In this document: positions 38,202 through 46,822 of the stretch, one piece after another
How the letters are laid out: each line of letters starts with the position of its first letter
Position numbering within the stretch: position 1 is the first letter of the stretch
Source: Miltoncostaea sp050250915
GTDB lineage: Bacteria; Actinomycetota; Thermoleophilia; Miltoncostaeales; Miltoncostaeaceae
NCBI GenBank assembly: GCA_050250915.1
Contig: JBFWNT010000002.1
Span: 124,001 to 188,000, forward strand
Direction: 5' to 3'
Length of the DNA stretch: 64,000 bases
Translations under genes and position numbers: made by a program
The notes under the pieces: generated by a model
Databases searched by the model: none
What the model was told of the DNA's origin: nothing
Seen by the model: the letters and a program-made list of their open reading frames with translations, nothing else

Positions 38202-38447
38202 GTGGTCAAGATCCGCCTCGCCCGTGTGGGCGGCAAGAAGAACGCCATCTACCGCGTCGTGGTGGCCGACTCGCGCTCCCCGCGCGACGGCCGCAACATC
38301 GAGACGATCGGCCGGTACAACCCGCAGACCGACCCGTCGGAGATCCACATCGACGTGGACAAGGCGGACACCTGGATCGCCAACGGCGCCCAGCCCACCC
38401 CGGCGGTCCGGAAGCTGATCAAGATCGCGCGGGCGGCGCAGGCCTGA
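38202..38447 (+). CDS. rpsP: 30S ribosomal protein S16
   Basis: The 81-residue protein starts VKIRLARVGGKKNAIYRVVVADSR, the S16 signature, and continues with IETIGRYNPQ. GTG 38202 has AGAGGAG about 6-12 bases upstream. It heads the rpsP-khpA-rimM-trmD cluster, a widely conserved ribosome-biogenesis operon. Its TGA overlaps a possible CTG start for khpA. Confidence 0.96.
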   Translation: MVKIRLARVGGKKNAIYRVVVADSRSPRDGRNIETIGRYNPQTDPSEIHIDVDKADTWIANGAQPTPAVRKLIKIARAAQA

Positions 38448-38476
38448 GCCCCGAGACGGACAGCCCCCTCGCCCAC

Positions 38477-38698
38477 ATGGTGGGCACCCTCGCCCGGGGC
38501 CTGGTCGACCACCCCGAGCAGGTCGAGGTGCGCGAGGAGGCCGACGGTGACGCCACGGTCCTCTCGCTGTACGTCGCCGAGGAGGACCTCGGCCAGGTGA
38601 TCGGCCGTGGCGGGCGCATCGCCCGCGCCCTCCGGGTGGTGCTGCGGGCCGCGTCGACGTCCCGCGGCGAGCGCGCCAGCCTCGAGATCGTCGACTAG
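38477..38698 (+). CDS. khpA: KH-domain RNA-binding protein KhpA
   Basis: A 73-residue single KH domain: MVGTLARGLVDHPEQVEV at the start and the GxxG loop in IGRGGRIARALRVVLRAAS. KhpA acts with KhpB in RNA binding linked to cell elongation in Gram-positives. ATG 38477 has no ribosome site. A CTG at 38444, overlapping the rpsP stop as CTGA and in the same frame, would add 11 residues (SPETDSPLAH), so coupled initiation there is possible. Confidence 0.9.
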   Translation: MVGTLARGLVDHPEQVEVREEADGDATVLSLYVAEEDLGQVIGRGGRIARALRVVLRAASTSRGERASLEIVD

Positions 38699-38708
38699 CC
38701 CGCTCCGC

Positions 38709-39233
38709 GTGAGCGAGGCGGTCGTGATCGGCCGGATCGGACGCCCCCACGGCGTTCGCGGCTCCGTGCGCGCCCGCCCGTCGGGCCCGACGCTGGCGGA
38801 GATCGCGGTGGGCGAGTCCGTGGAGGTCCGTCCCGCCGGCGGCCCGCCGCGCATCCTCGTGCTCGCGGCCCGCGCCGGCACGCCGGAGGGGCCGATCCTC
38901 ACCTTCGACGGCGTCGCCACGCGCGAGGGCGCCGCCGCCCTGACCGGCGCCGAGCTCGCCGTCCCCCGGGAGCGCATCCCGCCGATCGACGACCCCGACA
39001 CTTTCCTGGTCCGCGACCTCGTCGGCTGCACCGTGCTCCTCGGTGACCGCCCCCTCGGCGAGGTCCGTGAGGTCATCTCCGGACCGGCGAACGACGTCCT
39101 CGAGGTCGCCCCCGCCGCCGCCGCCGAGACCGCGCCGCCCGTCCTGATCCCGTTCACCGCCGACGCCGTCGTCGACCTCGACGTCCCCGGCCGCCGCATC
39201 GTCGTGCGGCCCGACCTCCTCGGCGCCGAGTAG
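38709..39233 (+). CDS. rimM: 16S rRNA processing protein RimM
   Basis: RimM helps assemble the 30S head with S19. The 174 residues start VVIGRIGRPHGVRGSVRARP (conserved IGxI-xxPHGxxG element) and include a C-terminal PRC-barrel part (TFLVRDLVGCTVLL through VDLDVPGRRIVV). GTG 38709 is followed by AGC, the usual start context in this genome. It lies between khpA and trmD as expected. Confidence 0.94.
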   Translation: MSEAVVIGRIGRPHGVRGSVRARPSGPTLAEIAVGESVEVRPAGGPPRILVLAARAGTPEGPILTFDGVATREGAAALTGAELAVPRERIPPIDDPDTFLVRDLVGCTVLLGDRPLGEVREVISGPANDVLEVAPAAAAETAPPVLIPFTADAVVDLDVPGRRIVVRPDLLGAE

Positions 39234-39251
39234 CCGTCCCCGCCCCTGCCC

Positions 39252-39935
39252 GTGCGCATCGACGTCTTCACGCTGTTCCCGGACTGGTTTGACTGGATGC
39301 GCCGCCCGCGCCACCTGACCAACGCGGCGCTCACCGCCGGGCTGGAGCTGCGCGCCTTCTCCCCGCGGGACTACACCCCGCTCCGCCAGGGCCAGGTGGA
39401 CGACGCCCCGTACGGCGGCGGCCCCGGGATGGTGCTGCGGGTCGACGTGATGGCCGCCGCGTTCGAGGCCGTCTACGGCGAGCCCGCCGCCGCGGTCCGC
39501 GACCGCCGCCGCGTGATCGTGCTGACCCCCCGCGGCCGCCCCTTCACCGACCGCGTGGCCCGCGAGCTGGCCGCCGAGCCGGAGCTGGTGCTGCTGTGCG
39601 GCCGGTACGAGGGCTTCGACGAGCGCGTCCACACCGCCCTGGCGAGCGACGAGGTCTCGCTCGGCCCGTTCGTCCTGGCCGGCGGCGAGGTCGCGGCGAT
39701 GGCGGTCATCGACGCCGTCGCCCGGCGTCTGGAGGGGGCCCTGGGGAACGCTGAGAGCCTGCAGGCCGAGTCGTTCTCCGAGGCGCTGGGCGGCCGCGTG
39801 GAGCACCCGCAGTACACCCGGCCGGCGTCGTTCCTCGGCCACGACGTGCCCCCGGTCCTGCTCTCCGGCGACCACGGCGCGATCGCCCGGTGGCGCGAGG
39901 AGCACCTGGGCGCGCCGCCCCTCCCGGACGGCTGA
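39252..39935 (+). CDS. trmD: tRNA (guanine-37-N1)-methyltransferase
   Basis: Methylates G37 of tRNAs with SAM, preventing frameshifts. The 227 residues begin RIDVFTLFPDWF, contain DAPYGGGPGMVL (about residue 52), LLCGRYEGFDERV, and the trefoil-knot segment VLAGGEVAAMAVIDAVARRLEG. Start GTG 39252 gives the family N-terminus. The 106 bases after it hold the rplS promoter. Confidence 0.96.
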   Translation: MRIDVFTLFPDWFDWMRRPRHLTNAALTAGLELRAFSPRDYTPLRQGQVDDAPYGGGPGMVLRVDVMAAAFEAVYGEPAAAVRDRRRVIVLTPRGRPFTDRVARELAAEPELVLLCGRYEGFDERVHTALASDEVSLGPFVLAGGEVAAMAVIDAVARRLEGALGNAESLQAESFSEALGGRVEHPQYTRPASFLGHDVPPVLLSGDHGAIARWREEHLGAPPLPDG

Positions 39936-39978
39936 GGCCCGCCACGGCGCCCGGCCTTCGGGCGTGGGGGGCGGCTTG

Positions 39979-39984
39979 CTATGC
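39979..39984 (+). promoter_or_regulatory. -10 box of rplS
   Basis: TATGCT lies 57 bases before ATG 40042. Unlike many neighbours, rplS then has a genuine leader of about 50 bases with a GAGGAG ribosome site. Confidence 0.45.
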
Positions 39985-40041
39985 TCCCCGTCGTTTTGTC
40001 GGGCCCCAGCCCGTGCACGCCGAGCAGCGAGGAGCACCCGG

Positions 40042-40389
40042 ATGAGCGTCATCGAGAGCCTGGAGCGCGAGCAGCTTCGCGACGACATCCCGGCGTTCAA
40101 GGCGGGCGACACCGTCAAGGTCCACTTCCGCGTCATCGAGGGGTCCCGCCAGCGCGTGCAGGTCTTCGAGGGCACGGTCATCAAGCGTCAGGGCTCCACC
40201 AACCGCGAGACGTTCACGGTCCGCAAGCAGAGCTTCGGCGTCGGCGTGGAGCGCACGTTCCCCGTGCACTCGCCGAAGATCGAGCGCATCGAGCGCACGA
40301 TGGAGGGCGACGTCAACCGCGCCAAGCTGTACTACCTCCGCGGCAAGGTGGGCAAGAAGGCCCGCATCCGCGAGAAGCAGCGCTCCTAG
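40042..40389 (+). CDS. rplS: 50S ribosomal protein L19
   Basis: The 115-residue protein matches L19: IPAFKAGDTVKVHFRVIEGSRQRVQVFEG, then the signature ERTFPVHSPKIERIE and AKLYYLRGKVGKKARI. ATG 40042 has GGAG 10-13 bases upstream. It follows trmD as in most bacteria but from its own promoter. Confidence 0.96.
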   Translation: MSVIESLEREQLRDDIPAFKAGDTVKVHFRVIEGSRQRVQVFEGTVIKRQGSTNRETFTVRKQSFGVGVERTFPVHSPKIERIERTMEGDVNRAKLYYLRGKVGKKARIREKQRS

Positions 40390-40411
40390 CGCTCCGGGCG
40401 CCCTTCCCGCC

Positions 40412-41122
40412 GTGGCGCCCCGTCGCCGGCCCGGTCAGCACCGGCCGGCCGCCCGGCTCTTCGCGCACGACCGCCGGTTCGGCGTGCGCCGAGTGGCGGG
40501 AACGGACGAGGCGGGCCGCGGGTGCCTCGCTGGCCCGCTCGTCGTGGCGGCCGTCTGCCTCGACCTGGAGGGGCTGACCCCCTCCGGCCGCCGGGCGCTG
40601 ATGGACCTCGACGACTCGAAGCGGCTCCCGCACGACGTCCGCGCCCGGGTCGCGACCGCCGTGATGCGCCACGCGGAGCAGGTGGTGGTGCTGAGCGCCT
40701 CGCCCGCCACGATCGACCGCGACGGCCTGCACCGCACGAACCTGCGTCTCATGGCGCGGGCGCTGGCCGCCGTGTCGCCGTGCCCGGACGTCGCCCTGGT
40801 CGACGGCTTCCATCTCGGCCCGGCCGCCCCCGAGCACCGGCGCGTGGTGGGCGGCGACCACATCAGCGCCGCCATCGCCGCGGCGTCGGTCATCGCGAAG
40901 ACCGCCCGCGACCGCCTGATGGCCGGCCCGATGGCCGAGGCGTATCCCGAGTGGGGGTTCGCCGACCACGTCGGCTACGCGACGCCCGAGCACCACGCCG
41001 CCCTCCGCTCCGGGGGGCTCTCCCCGCTGCACCGGCGCTCCTTCCAGTCGATGGCCTACCCGCATGTGATCGCGGAGATGGAGGCGCTCGCCGGTCACGG
41101 CCCGCCCGCCGCCCCGGGCTGA
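40412..41122 (+). CDS. rnhB: Ribonuclease HII
   Basis: Removes ribonucleotides from DNA. The 236 residues include GTDEAGRGCLAGPLVVAAV (Asp-Glu of the active site, about residue 30), LDDSKRL, LVDGFHL (Asp) and AAASVIAKTARDRLM (Asp). The N-terminal 20 residues are basic and non-conserved, so a downstream start is possible. The last 28 bases overlap the convergent YraN-like gene. Confidence 0.92.
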   Translation: MAPRRRPGQHRPAARLFAHDRRFGVRRVAGTDEAGRGCLAGPLVVAAVCLDLEGLTPSGRRALMDLDDSKRLPHDVRARVATAVMRHAEQVVVLSASPATIDRDGLHRTNLRLMARALAAVSPCPDVALVDGFHLGPAAPEHRRVVGGDHISAAIAAASVIAKTARDRLMAGPMAEAYPEWGFADHVGYATPEHHAALRSGGLSPLHRRSFQSMAYPHVIAEMEALAGHGPPAAPG

Positions 41123-41454
41123 TGCCGCACCCGCGCCCGGACCCGTCCCAGGCGCACCGTCAGCACGTCGAGCCGCGGCTGGAGGCCCGCGAGGTCCGGC
41201 CGGCTCGCGACGAACGCCTCCGCCGCCCGGCGGATCCGCACCTGCTGAGCCGAGGTGACCGGCTCGAGGAGGGCCGCCGGGTCGGAGCGCGCCTTGACCT
41301 CGCACAGCGCCAGGACGCCGCCGCGGGCGGCGACGAGGTCGATCTCGCCGCCCGCGCCGCGCCACCGGGTGGTCAGGACGGTCCAGCCGCGGCGGCGCAG
41401 ATGCCGCGCCGCCGCCCGCTCGCCTCGCCGCCCTGCCACGCTCCCGATCGACAT
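41095..41454 (-). CDS. YraN/UPF0102-family putative endonuclease
   Basis: A 119-residue leftward protein with GRRGERAAARHLRRRGWTVL near the start and GEIDLVAARGGVLALCEVKAR (about residues 36-56), the D-ExK nuclease core of this family. The biological role is undefined, though it is usually found near rnhB, as here, and comM/dprA. It overlaps rnhB tail-to-tail by 28 bases. Confidence 0.88.
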   Translation of the reverse strand: MSIGSVAGRRGERAAARHLRRRGWTVLTTRWRGAGGEIDLVAARGGVLALCEVKARSDPAALLEPVTSAQQVRIRRAAEAFVASRPDLAGLQPRLDVLTVRLGRVRARVRHQPGAAGGP

Positions 41455-41534
41455 GCCCGCATGGAACCGCGGGCGCCCCGCACGGGACTACACGGGGGTG
41501 TGCCGCACGCGGCGCGGGGGTGTGACGACCGGCG

Positions 41535-42593
41535 TCACTCCCCCCAGCGGAAGCCGGTCTCCGACGCCGCCACCGGCAACGGGGTCCCCGGGAGGCCCTC
41601 GGGGTCGGACGGGTCGTTGTAGCCCGACGGCGCGATGTCGTTGCACGAGTGTGGGTGGAAGAGGGACGCCAGGTACTGCACCTGCCCGCGCCCCGGTCCC
41701 AGCTCGGTCTGTCCGCCGGCGTAGGCGCCCATCCCGTGCTCGCGGATGTGATCGTACGTCGCGAACAGCCGGCTGAGCGGGCCGAAGCGCGAGGGCTTCA
41801 TGTTCACCGTCCTCGGTGCCCACTCGCGTCCGAGGATGTCGTCGACCGAGTGGATCGGCGCGTCCCAGGTGACGCGGTCCTCATGACCCTTCAGGGTCTC
41901 GCGCAGCTCGGGCGTCAGCCGGGGGTCCTCGATGAACGCGTGGGGGAAGGCCTCGATGACGCGCCGGTACGTCTCGGGCGTGCGCGGCAGGCTCATGGGG
42001 ACCTCGTCGCCGTACTGACCCTTCAGGTCGATCACGTCCACCACCCCGAGAGCGGCGAGCTGCGTGATCAGCTCGTCCGGCCACTCGTCGGTGGGGTCGA
42101 GCTTGAACCGCAGGGACGGCTGACGGCCCAGCATCCGCACCACGCGGCCGGCCCCTTCGGGGCCGTCGAGCCGGGTGGAGACGACGAACGTGAGCGGCGC
42201 GAGCGGCATGTCGAGCGCGTCGGCCAGCGACGCACCCGCCTGCCGGAGCGCGAGGTCCAGGGCGGCGCTCTCCCAGGCCCAGCGACGGTAGTCGCGGAAC
42301 TGCTCCATGGCCGGCTCGGCGCCGTACCAGAGGTCGACGCCGTCGAGGTGGTGGGAGAGCTCGTCGATGCTCCAGCCGCCCGTGACGGGGAGGCTGCCGT
42401 CCGCCGCGAGCTGGCCCTCGTGGTCATCGGGCATGTAGGTGACGTCCTCGCCCACGCCCTCCTCGCCGCCGCCGTGCAGGTGGATGACGGTGGTGACGCG
42501 CGGGAAGTCGAAGCCGATGTCGAGCGAGAGCCGCTCCAGCTCGTAGCCCTCGATCCGCACGGGGAGCCCGGCGATCCTGTCGTAGATCGGCAT
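41535..42593 (-). CDS. Enolase-superfamily protein, substrate unknown
   Basis: The 352-residue protein looks like an enolase-superfamily member: an N-terminal capping domain, then a barrel with RFKLD (Lys), VIDLKG (Asp), FIEDP (Glu), TWDAPI (Asp) and VNMKPSRFG (Lys), giving metal ligands and a pair of possible base lysines. The C-terminal part reads GGQTELGPGRGQVQYLASLFHPHSCND. I cannot assign racemase, dehydratase or other activity. ATG 42593 overlaps the VOC gene stop (ATGA), so the two are coupled and may act in one pathway. Confidence 0.72.
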   Translation of the reverse strand: MPIYDRIAGLPVRIEGYELERLSLDIGFDFPRVTTVIHLHGGGEEGVGEDVTYMPDDHEGQLAADGSLPVTGGWSIDELSHHLDGVDLWYGAEPAMEQFRDYRRWAWESAALDLALRQAGASLADALDMPLAPLTFVVSTRLDGPEGAGRVVRMLGRQPSLRFKLDPTDEWPDELITQLAALGVVDVIDLKGQYGDEVPMSLPRTPETYRRVIEAFPHAFIEDPRLTPELRETLKGHEDRVTWDAPIHSVDDILGREWAPRTVNMKPSRFGPLSRLFATYDHIREHGMGAYAGGQTELGPGRGQVQYLASLFHPHSCNDIAPSGYNDPSDPEGLPGTPLPVAASETGFRWGE

Positions 42594-42916
42594 CAGGCCT
42601 CCTCGGGGTACGCGATGATCTCGGTCGCCAGGGCGCCCGGGCCCTCGATGTAGATGCTGCGCGTCGCGTCCCGGTGCGTCGCGATCTCCGCGCCGTGCCG
42701 GGCGGCGAGCCGCTCCAGCTCCTCGGCGTCCACGCGGAACGCGAGGTGGCTGGGGTGCTGGTCGGGGAGCACGAATGCGAGCTTCGCGCCGCCGGACTCG
42801 ACCAGCGCCCATGTGGCGTCCTGGTGGAGCACCCGGCTCCCCGGGACGGTCTTCACCTGCCACTCGACCGCCGCGGCGATGTCCGGGACCTGCTGGGCGA
42901 CGTGATCGAACTCCAC
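42593..42916 (-). CDS. VOC (glyoxalase/bleomycin-resistance fold) family protein
   Basis: The 107 residues start MEFDHVAQQVPDIAAAVEWQ, the opening strand-helix of the vicinal oxygen chelate fold, and continue with SHLAFRVDAEELERLAARHG and a C-terminal strand IEGPGALATEIIAY. Likely metal ligands are His 5, His in SHLAF and Glu near the end. Related proteins include methylmalonyl-CoA epimerases and glyoxalases; the substrate is unknown. GTG start with GAGGAGGAG upstream. First gene of a two-gene leftward operon. Confidence 0.82.
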   Translation of the reverse strand: MEFDHVAQQVPDIAAAVEWQVKTVPGSRVLHQDATWALVESGGAKLAFVLPDQHPSHLAFRVDAEELERLAARHGAEIATHRDATRSIYIEGPGALATEIIAYPEEA

Positions 42917-42939
42917 GGGCTCCTCCTCGGGTCACGCCA

Positions 42940-42945
42940 AGCTTA
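42940..42945 (-). promoter_or_regulatory. -10 box of the VOC/enolase-like operon
   Basis: TAAGCT on the minus strand (42945-42940) lies 23 bases before GTG 42916, giving a short leader that carries GAGGAGGAG. The 125-base gap to comM otherwise shows no gene. Confidence 0.4.
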
Positions 42946-43041
42946 GGCACTCGCGACGCACCGGCGCCGTCACCGACACGGCACACCGTCGACCCACTCA
43001 GGTGTCGAGTCGCGCGCGCCCGCTGCGCCACCGTCCGTTCC

Positions 43042-44571
43042 GTGGTCGCCAGCCTCGTCAGCCCCGCCGTCCTCGGCCTCGAGACCTCCACGGTGCAGGT
43101 CGAGGTGGACCTCCGCGCCGGCCTGCCGGCGTTCTCCGTGGTCGGGCTCCCCGACGCGGCCGTCCAGGAGGCGCGCGAGCGTGTGCGCTCGGGGATCGCC
43201 AACCAGGCGTTCGCCGTCCCCGCGCGGCGCATCGTGGCCAACCTCGCGCCCGCCGATCTGCGGAAGGCCGGGCCGCAGTACGACCTCCCGATCGCCCTCG
43301 CGATCCTCACGGCATCCGGGCAGCTCCCGGCGGCGGCGCTCCAGGGCGTCGGCGCGGTCGGCGAGCTCGCCCTGGACGGCTCGGTGCGGGCGGTCCCCGG
43401 CGCCCTCGCGATGGCCGAGCACGCCGCGCGCTGCGGCTGGCGACGTCTGGTGGTGCCGCGCGCGAACGCCTCCGAGGCGGCCCTCGTCCCCGGCGTCGAG
43501 ATCCTCGGGCCCGCAACGCTCCGCGCGGCCGTCGGCCAGCTCACCGGGGTCGAGGAGGGCTCCGTGGTGCAGTTGGACGCGGCCGCCCTCCTCGCGCAGG
43601 CGAACGCCGGGGAGGGCCCGGACATGGCGGAGGTCCGCGGCCAGGGCGCCGCCCGGCGCGCGTTGGAGGTGGCGGCCGCCGGCGGGCACTCGATGCTGAT
43701 GATCGGCCCGCCGGGCGCGGGGAAGACCATGCTCGCGCGCCGGCTGCCCGGCATCCTGCCGCCGCTGACGCTCGACGAGGCGATCGCCGTCACGCGCATC
43801 CACTCGGTCGCCGGGCTGCTCGACCCGGGATGCCCTCTCGTGCTCTCGCGCCCCTTCCGGGCCCCGCACCACACCATCTCGGCGGCGGGGCTCGTGGGCG
43901 GCGGGCGCGTGCCGCGGCCGGGCGAGGTCAGCTTGTCCCACCACGGGGTCCTCTTCCTCGACGAGGTCTGCGCCTTCGCCCCATCCGTCCTCGACGCCCT
44001 CCGCCAGCCGCTGGAGGAGGGGCGCATCGACGTGACACGGGCGATGGCGAGCGCCCGGTTCCCCGCGCGCCCGCTGCTGGTCTGCGCCGGCAACCCGTGC
44101 CCGTGCGGCTTCGACGGCGATCCCGTCCGCCGCTGCGCCTGCCCGCCCGGGCGGGCGGAGGCCTACCGGGCCCGGCTCTCCGGGCCGGTGGCCGACCGCA
44201 TCGACCTCCACGTCCAGGTGGCCCGTCTCGACCGCGACGAGCTGATGGGGCGCTCCGAGGCGGAGCCGAGCGCCACGATCCGCGCGCGGGTGACGGCCGC
44301 CCGCGAGCGCGCGATCGCGCGGGGGCAGGGGCGGCCGAACGCCGAGCTCGGCCCCCGCGAGGCCCGCGCCGCCGCGGGCCTGGAGCCCTCGGCGGCCACG
44401 CTGCTCGAACGCGCCGTCGACCGCCTCGGGCTGTCGGCGCGGGCCCACGACCGGCTCCTGCGGGTCGCCCGGACGATCGCGGACCTCGCCGGCGCCGACC
44501 GCGTGGCGGCTGAGCACCTGGCCGAGGCGATCGGATACCGGGAGCCGTCGCCCGGCGGGCCGGTCCTGTGA
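43042..44571 (+). CDS. comM: YifB/ComM-family Mg-chelatase-like AAA+ ATPase
   Basis: ComM is a hexameric helicase that promotes branch migration during natural transformation. The 509 residues have the N-terminal domain (VDLRAGLPAFSVVGLPDAAVQEARERVR), Walker A GPPGAGKTML (about residue 220), FRAPHHTIS, FLDEVCAF (Walker B) and a cysteine motif CAGNPCPCGF...CRCP-like. GTG 43042 is the likely start because the family begins close to SLVSPAVLGLE. It overlaps dprA by 4 bases, consistent with a role in DNA uptake. Confidence 0.9.
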   Translation: MVASLVSPAVLGLETSTVQVEVDLRAGLPAFSVVGLPDAAVQEARERVRSGIANQAFAVPARRIVANLAPADLRKAGPQYDLPIALAILTASGQLPAAALQGVGAVGELALDGSVRAVPGALAMAEHAARCGWRRLVVPRANASEAALVPGVEILGPATLRAAVGQLTGVEEGSVVQLDAAALLAQANAGEGPDMAEVRGQGAARRALEVAAAGGHSMLMIGPPGAGKTMLARRLPGILPPLTLDEAIAVTRIHSVAGLLDPGCPLVLSRPFRAPHHTISAAGLVGGGRVPRPGEVSLSHHGVLFLDEVCAFAPSVLDALRQPLEEGRIDVTRAMASARFPARPLLVCAGNPCPCGFDGDPVRRCACPPGRAEAYRARLSGPVADRIDLHVQVARLDRDELMGRSEAEPSATIRARVTAARERAIARGQGRPNAELGPREARAAAGLEPSAATLLERAVDRLGLSARAHDRLLRVARTIADLAGADRVAAEHLAEAIGYREPSPGGPVL

Positions 44572-45695
44572 GCGCCGCGCCGGAGTGGCCCGTCGGCCTC
44601 GCGCGCCTGGCGCAGGCGCTCGGCCGCGACCTCCAGCGGGCGTCCCGGGCGGCCGGCGGCCCCGAGGCCCTCTGGCGCGCCGGCCGGGCCACGCTCGGCC
44701 GCGCCCTGCGCCTCTCGGGTGCGGAGCTCGAGGACGCGCTGCGGCTCCGCGCCACGATCGACGTCCCGGCCGACGCCACGCGCCTCGCCGATGCGGGCGT
44801 GACCATCGTCGGGATGCCGGATGCCCGCTACCCGGACGGCCTCCGGAACCTCCCGGACCCGCCGTTCTGCCTGTTCCTCCGAGGGGATGCTGAGGCGGGC
44901 CTCGCCCGGCTGGCGGAGGGGCCGGCGGTCGGCGTCGTGGGCAGCCGCCGCGCGACGGCGGCGGGCACCGCGCTCGCGCACCGCCTCGGTGGGGACCTCG
45001 CGCGGCGCGGCGCGGCGGTGGTCAGCGGCCTCGCCCACGGCATCGACGCGGCCGCCCACGAGGGCGCGCTCGCCGCGGGTGGCTGCACCGTGGCGGTGCT
45101 CGGGTGCGGCGTGGACGTCCCGTACCCGCGCCGCAACCGGGAGCTCGCGCGGCGGGTGGCGGCGTCCGGCGCGCTGGTGTCGGAGTTCTGGCCCGGGACG
45201 CCGCCCGCGCCGTGGAGGTTCCCCGCCCGCAACCGGATCGTCGCCGGGCTGTCGGGGGCGGTGGCGGTCGTCGAGGCGGGCGTGCGCTCCGGCGCGCTCA
45301 TCACCGCCGACTTCGCCCTCGAGCTCGGCCGGCCGGTGCTCGCGGTGCCCGGCTGGCCGGGGGCCCTGGCCTCGGAGGGCTGCAACGGCCTCCTCCGGGC
45401 GGGCGCCGCCCTGCTGGAGACGGCCGACGACGTCGTCGCCGAGCTCCCCGACGCGCCCTGGCGCCCGCCGGGCGACCCGGAGGGCGAGGTGGTGCCCGAC
45501 GGCCTCGCGGCGCGGGTCCACGAGCGCCTCGCGCTCGAGCCGATGGACGCCGACGCCCTGGCGGAGGCGCTCGGCGCCGACCCAGGGGAGGTCGCCGGGG
45601 CGCTGGCGCTCCTCGAGGTGGAGGGGCTCGTGGTCCGCGGCGAGGGCCGCCGCTACTGGGCCACGCCGACCCGGGTGCGGAAGGAGGGGTGCTAG
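44568..45695 (+). CDS. dprA: DNA-processing protein DprA
   Basis: Loads RecA on incoming single-stranded DNA during transformation. The 375 residues have an N-terminal SAM-like helical region, the Rossmann-like core with VGVVGSRRATAAG, SGLAHGIDAAAHEGAL, LGCGVDVPYPRRN, PARNRIVAGLS and AVPG, and a C-terminal winged-helix domain (about residues 308-370). GTG 44568 overlaps comM. The stop overlaps the convergent glucosaminidase gene by 3 bases. Confidence 0.93.
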   Translation: MSAAPEWPVGLARLAQALGRDLQRASRAAGGPEALWRAGRATLGRALRLSGAELEDALRLRATIDVPADATRLADAGVTIVGMPDARYPDGLRNLPDPPFCLFLRGDAEAGLARLAEGPAVGVVGSRRATAAGTALAHRLGGDLARRGAAVVSGLAHGIDAAAHEGALAAGGCTVAVLGCGVDVPYPRRNRELARRVAASGALVSEFWPGTPPAPWRFPARNRIVAGLSGAVAVVEAGVRSGALITADFALELGRPVLAVPGWPGALASEGCNGLLRAGAALLETADDVVAELPDAPWRPPGDPEGEVVPDGLAARVHERLALEPMDADALAEALGADPGEVAGALALLEVEGLVVRGEGRRYWATPTRVRKEGC

Positions 45696-46822
45696 GCGGC
45701 GGGCGCGGGATACACCCAGAGCGCGCGGACGACCCCGTCCGGGCCGACCTCGGCGCGCAGGCGCGTGACCGGTCTGCGGTGGTGGTCGTCGCGCCCGGCG
45801 ACCAGGCGCCAGAACGCGCCTCCCCGGCGGGCGTGCGGGTAGAGCGATCGCAGGCGGGTGAGCGGCTCGCCGGGGGCGAGGCCCTTCGTGGTGCGCCAGC
45901 CGGCGCCCGTCAGGCGGATCCAGCGCACGGAGGAGGTGGCGTCGCAGGGGCGCGGGGCGCCGCGGACGAGGGCGGCCGCCCCCAGACCGTCCCACCGGAC
46001 CAGGCAGACGCCGGTGCCGCGGGTCAGGGAGGTGGGCGCTCCCAGGATGCGGACGCCGTCGGCGAGGGGCTCCTTCCGCGTACGCCAGCCGGCGAGGCGG
46101 GCGGCGCCGTCTGGGGCGACCAGCAGCGACCGGTCCGGGGCGACGCCGGCGGTGCGGGCGGCGGGCTCCGGGACTCCCGCCGACCTCAGCATGCCGCGCC
46201 AGAGGGTGAGGACCTTGCGGGCGTAGTCGGTGCCGGTGGCCCAGTTGCCGTTGCCCATCGTCTCCCAGAGGGCGGCGCGCCCGGCCGGCTGGACGCGGGC
46301 GAACCGGGCGTCGGCGAGGGGGCGGGCCAGGGCGGCGGGGGTCGCGCCCGGCGCGGCGTACGCGAAGAGGTGCTGGATCTGGGCGCGGACGCCGAGGGCC
46401 GCGCTCGGGAAGGCCAGCCCGCGGGGGCAGTTGTCGCAGGCGCCGAGGCCGGAGAAGTTCAGATCCTCCGGCTTCACGATGCCCCCGTAGCGGAGGTAGC
46501 CGGTCTCGAGCATCGATTGGGCGAACGCGATGTCACCCCGGACGCCCTGGGCGGCGCCCTCGTCGATGAAGAGCCGGGCGAGATCCGCGACCGGGACGGG
46601 GCTCGTCGACGTCACGCCGGACGCGGCGTACCACGCCGTCAGCTGGTCGGCGGTGAGGGCGGAGGTGCCGAGGACCGGGGTGCCCGACGGCGCGGCGGGC
46701 GTCGTCGGAGCCGCCGGCGCGGTCGGCGTCTGGGCGGCCGCGACCGGGGCCAGCAGCGCGAGTACGCCGGCGACCGCCGGCGCCGCGAGGGCGGCGCCGC
46801 GGCGGGGGAGGCGGAGGCTCAG
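45692..46822 (-). CDS. Secreted N-acetylglucosaminidase-like cell wall hydrolase (CTG start)
   Basis: The 376-residue product has a Sec signal peptide (SLRLPRRGAALAAPAVAG then LALLAPVAAA), a Pro/Thr/Ala linker (about 32-55), and a glucosaminidase (GH73-like) domain with FIDEGAAQGVRGDIAFAQSMLETGYLRYGG, Glu near residue 108, then GACDNCPRGLAFPSAALGVRAQIQHL. The C-terminal third is a basic, Trp-rich region that may bind the wall. No ATG, GTG or TTG lies in frame between the pafBC stop region and residue 70. The codon that fits is CTG at 46822, overlapping the pafBC stop as CTGA and followed by AGC. Confidence 0.82.
   Translation of the reverse strand: MSLRLPRRGAALAAPAVAGVLALLAPVAAAQTPTAPAAPTTPAAPSGTPVLGTSALTADQLTAWYAASGVTSTSPVPVADLARLFIDEGAAQGVRGDIAFAQSMLETGYLRYGGIVKPEDLNFSGLGACDNCPRGLAFPSAALGVRAQIQHLFAYAAPGATPAALARPLADARFARVQPAGRAALWETMGNGNWATGTDYARKVLTLWRGMLRSAGVPEPAARTAGVAPDRSLLVAPDGAARLAGWRTRKEPLADGVRILGAPTSLTRGTGVCLVRWDGLGAAALVRGAPRPCDATSSVRWIRLTGAGWRTTKGLAPGEPLTRLRSLYPHARRGGAFWRLVAGRDDHHRRPVTRLRAEVGPDGVVRALWVYPAPAA

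Noticed and set aside
39948..39963. Terminator hairpin after trmD
   Set aside because: The possible stem CGCC-G/CGGCG needs a bulge and has only about five pairs, so it is too weak to report.
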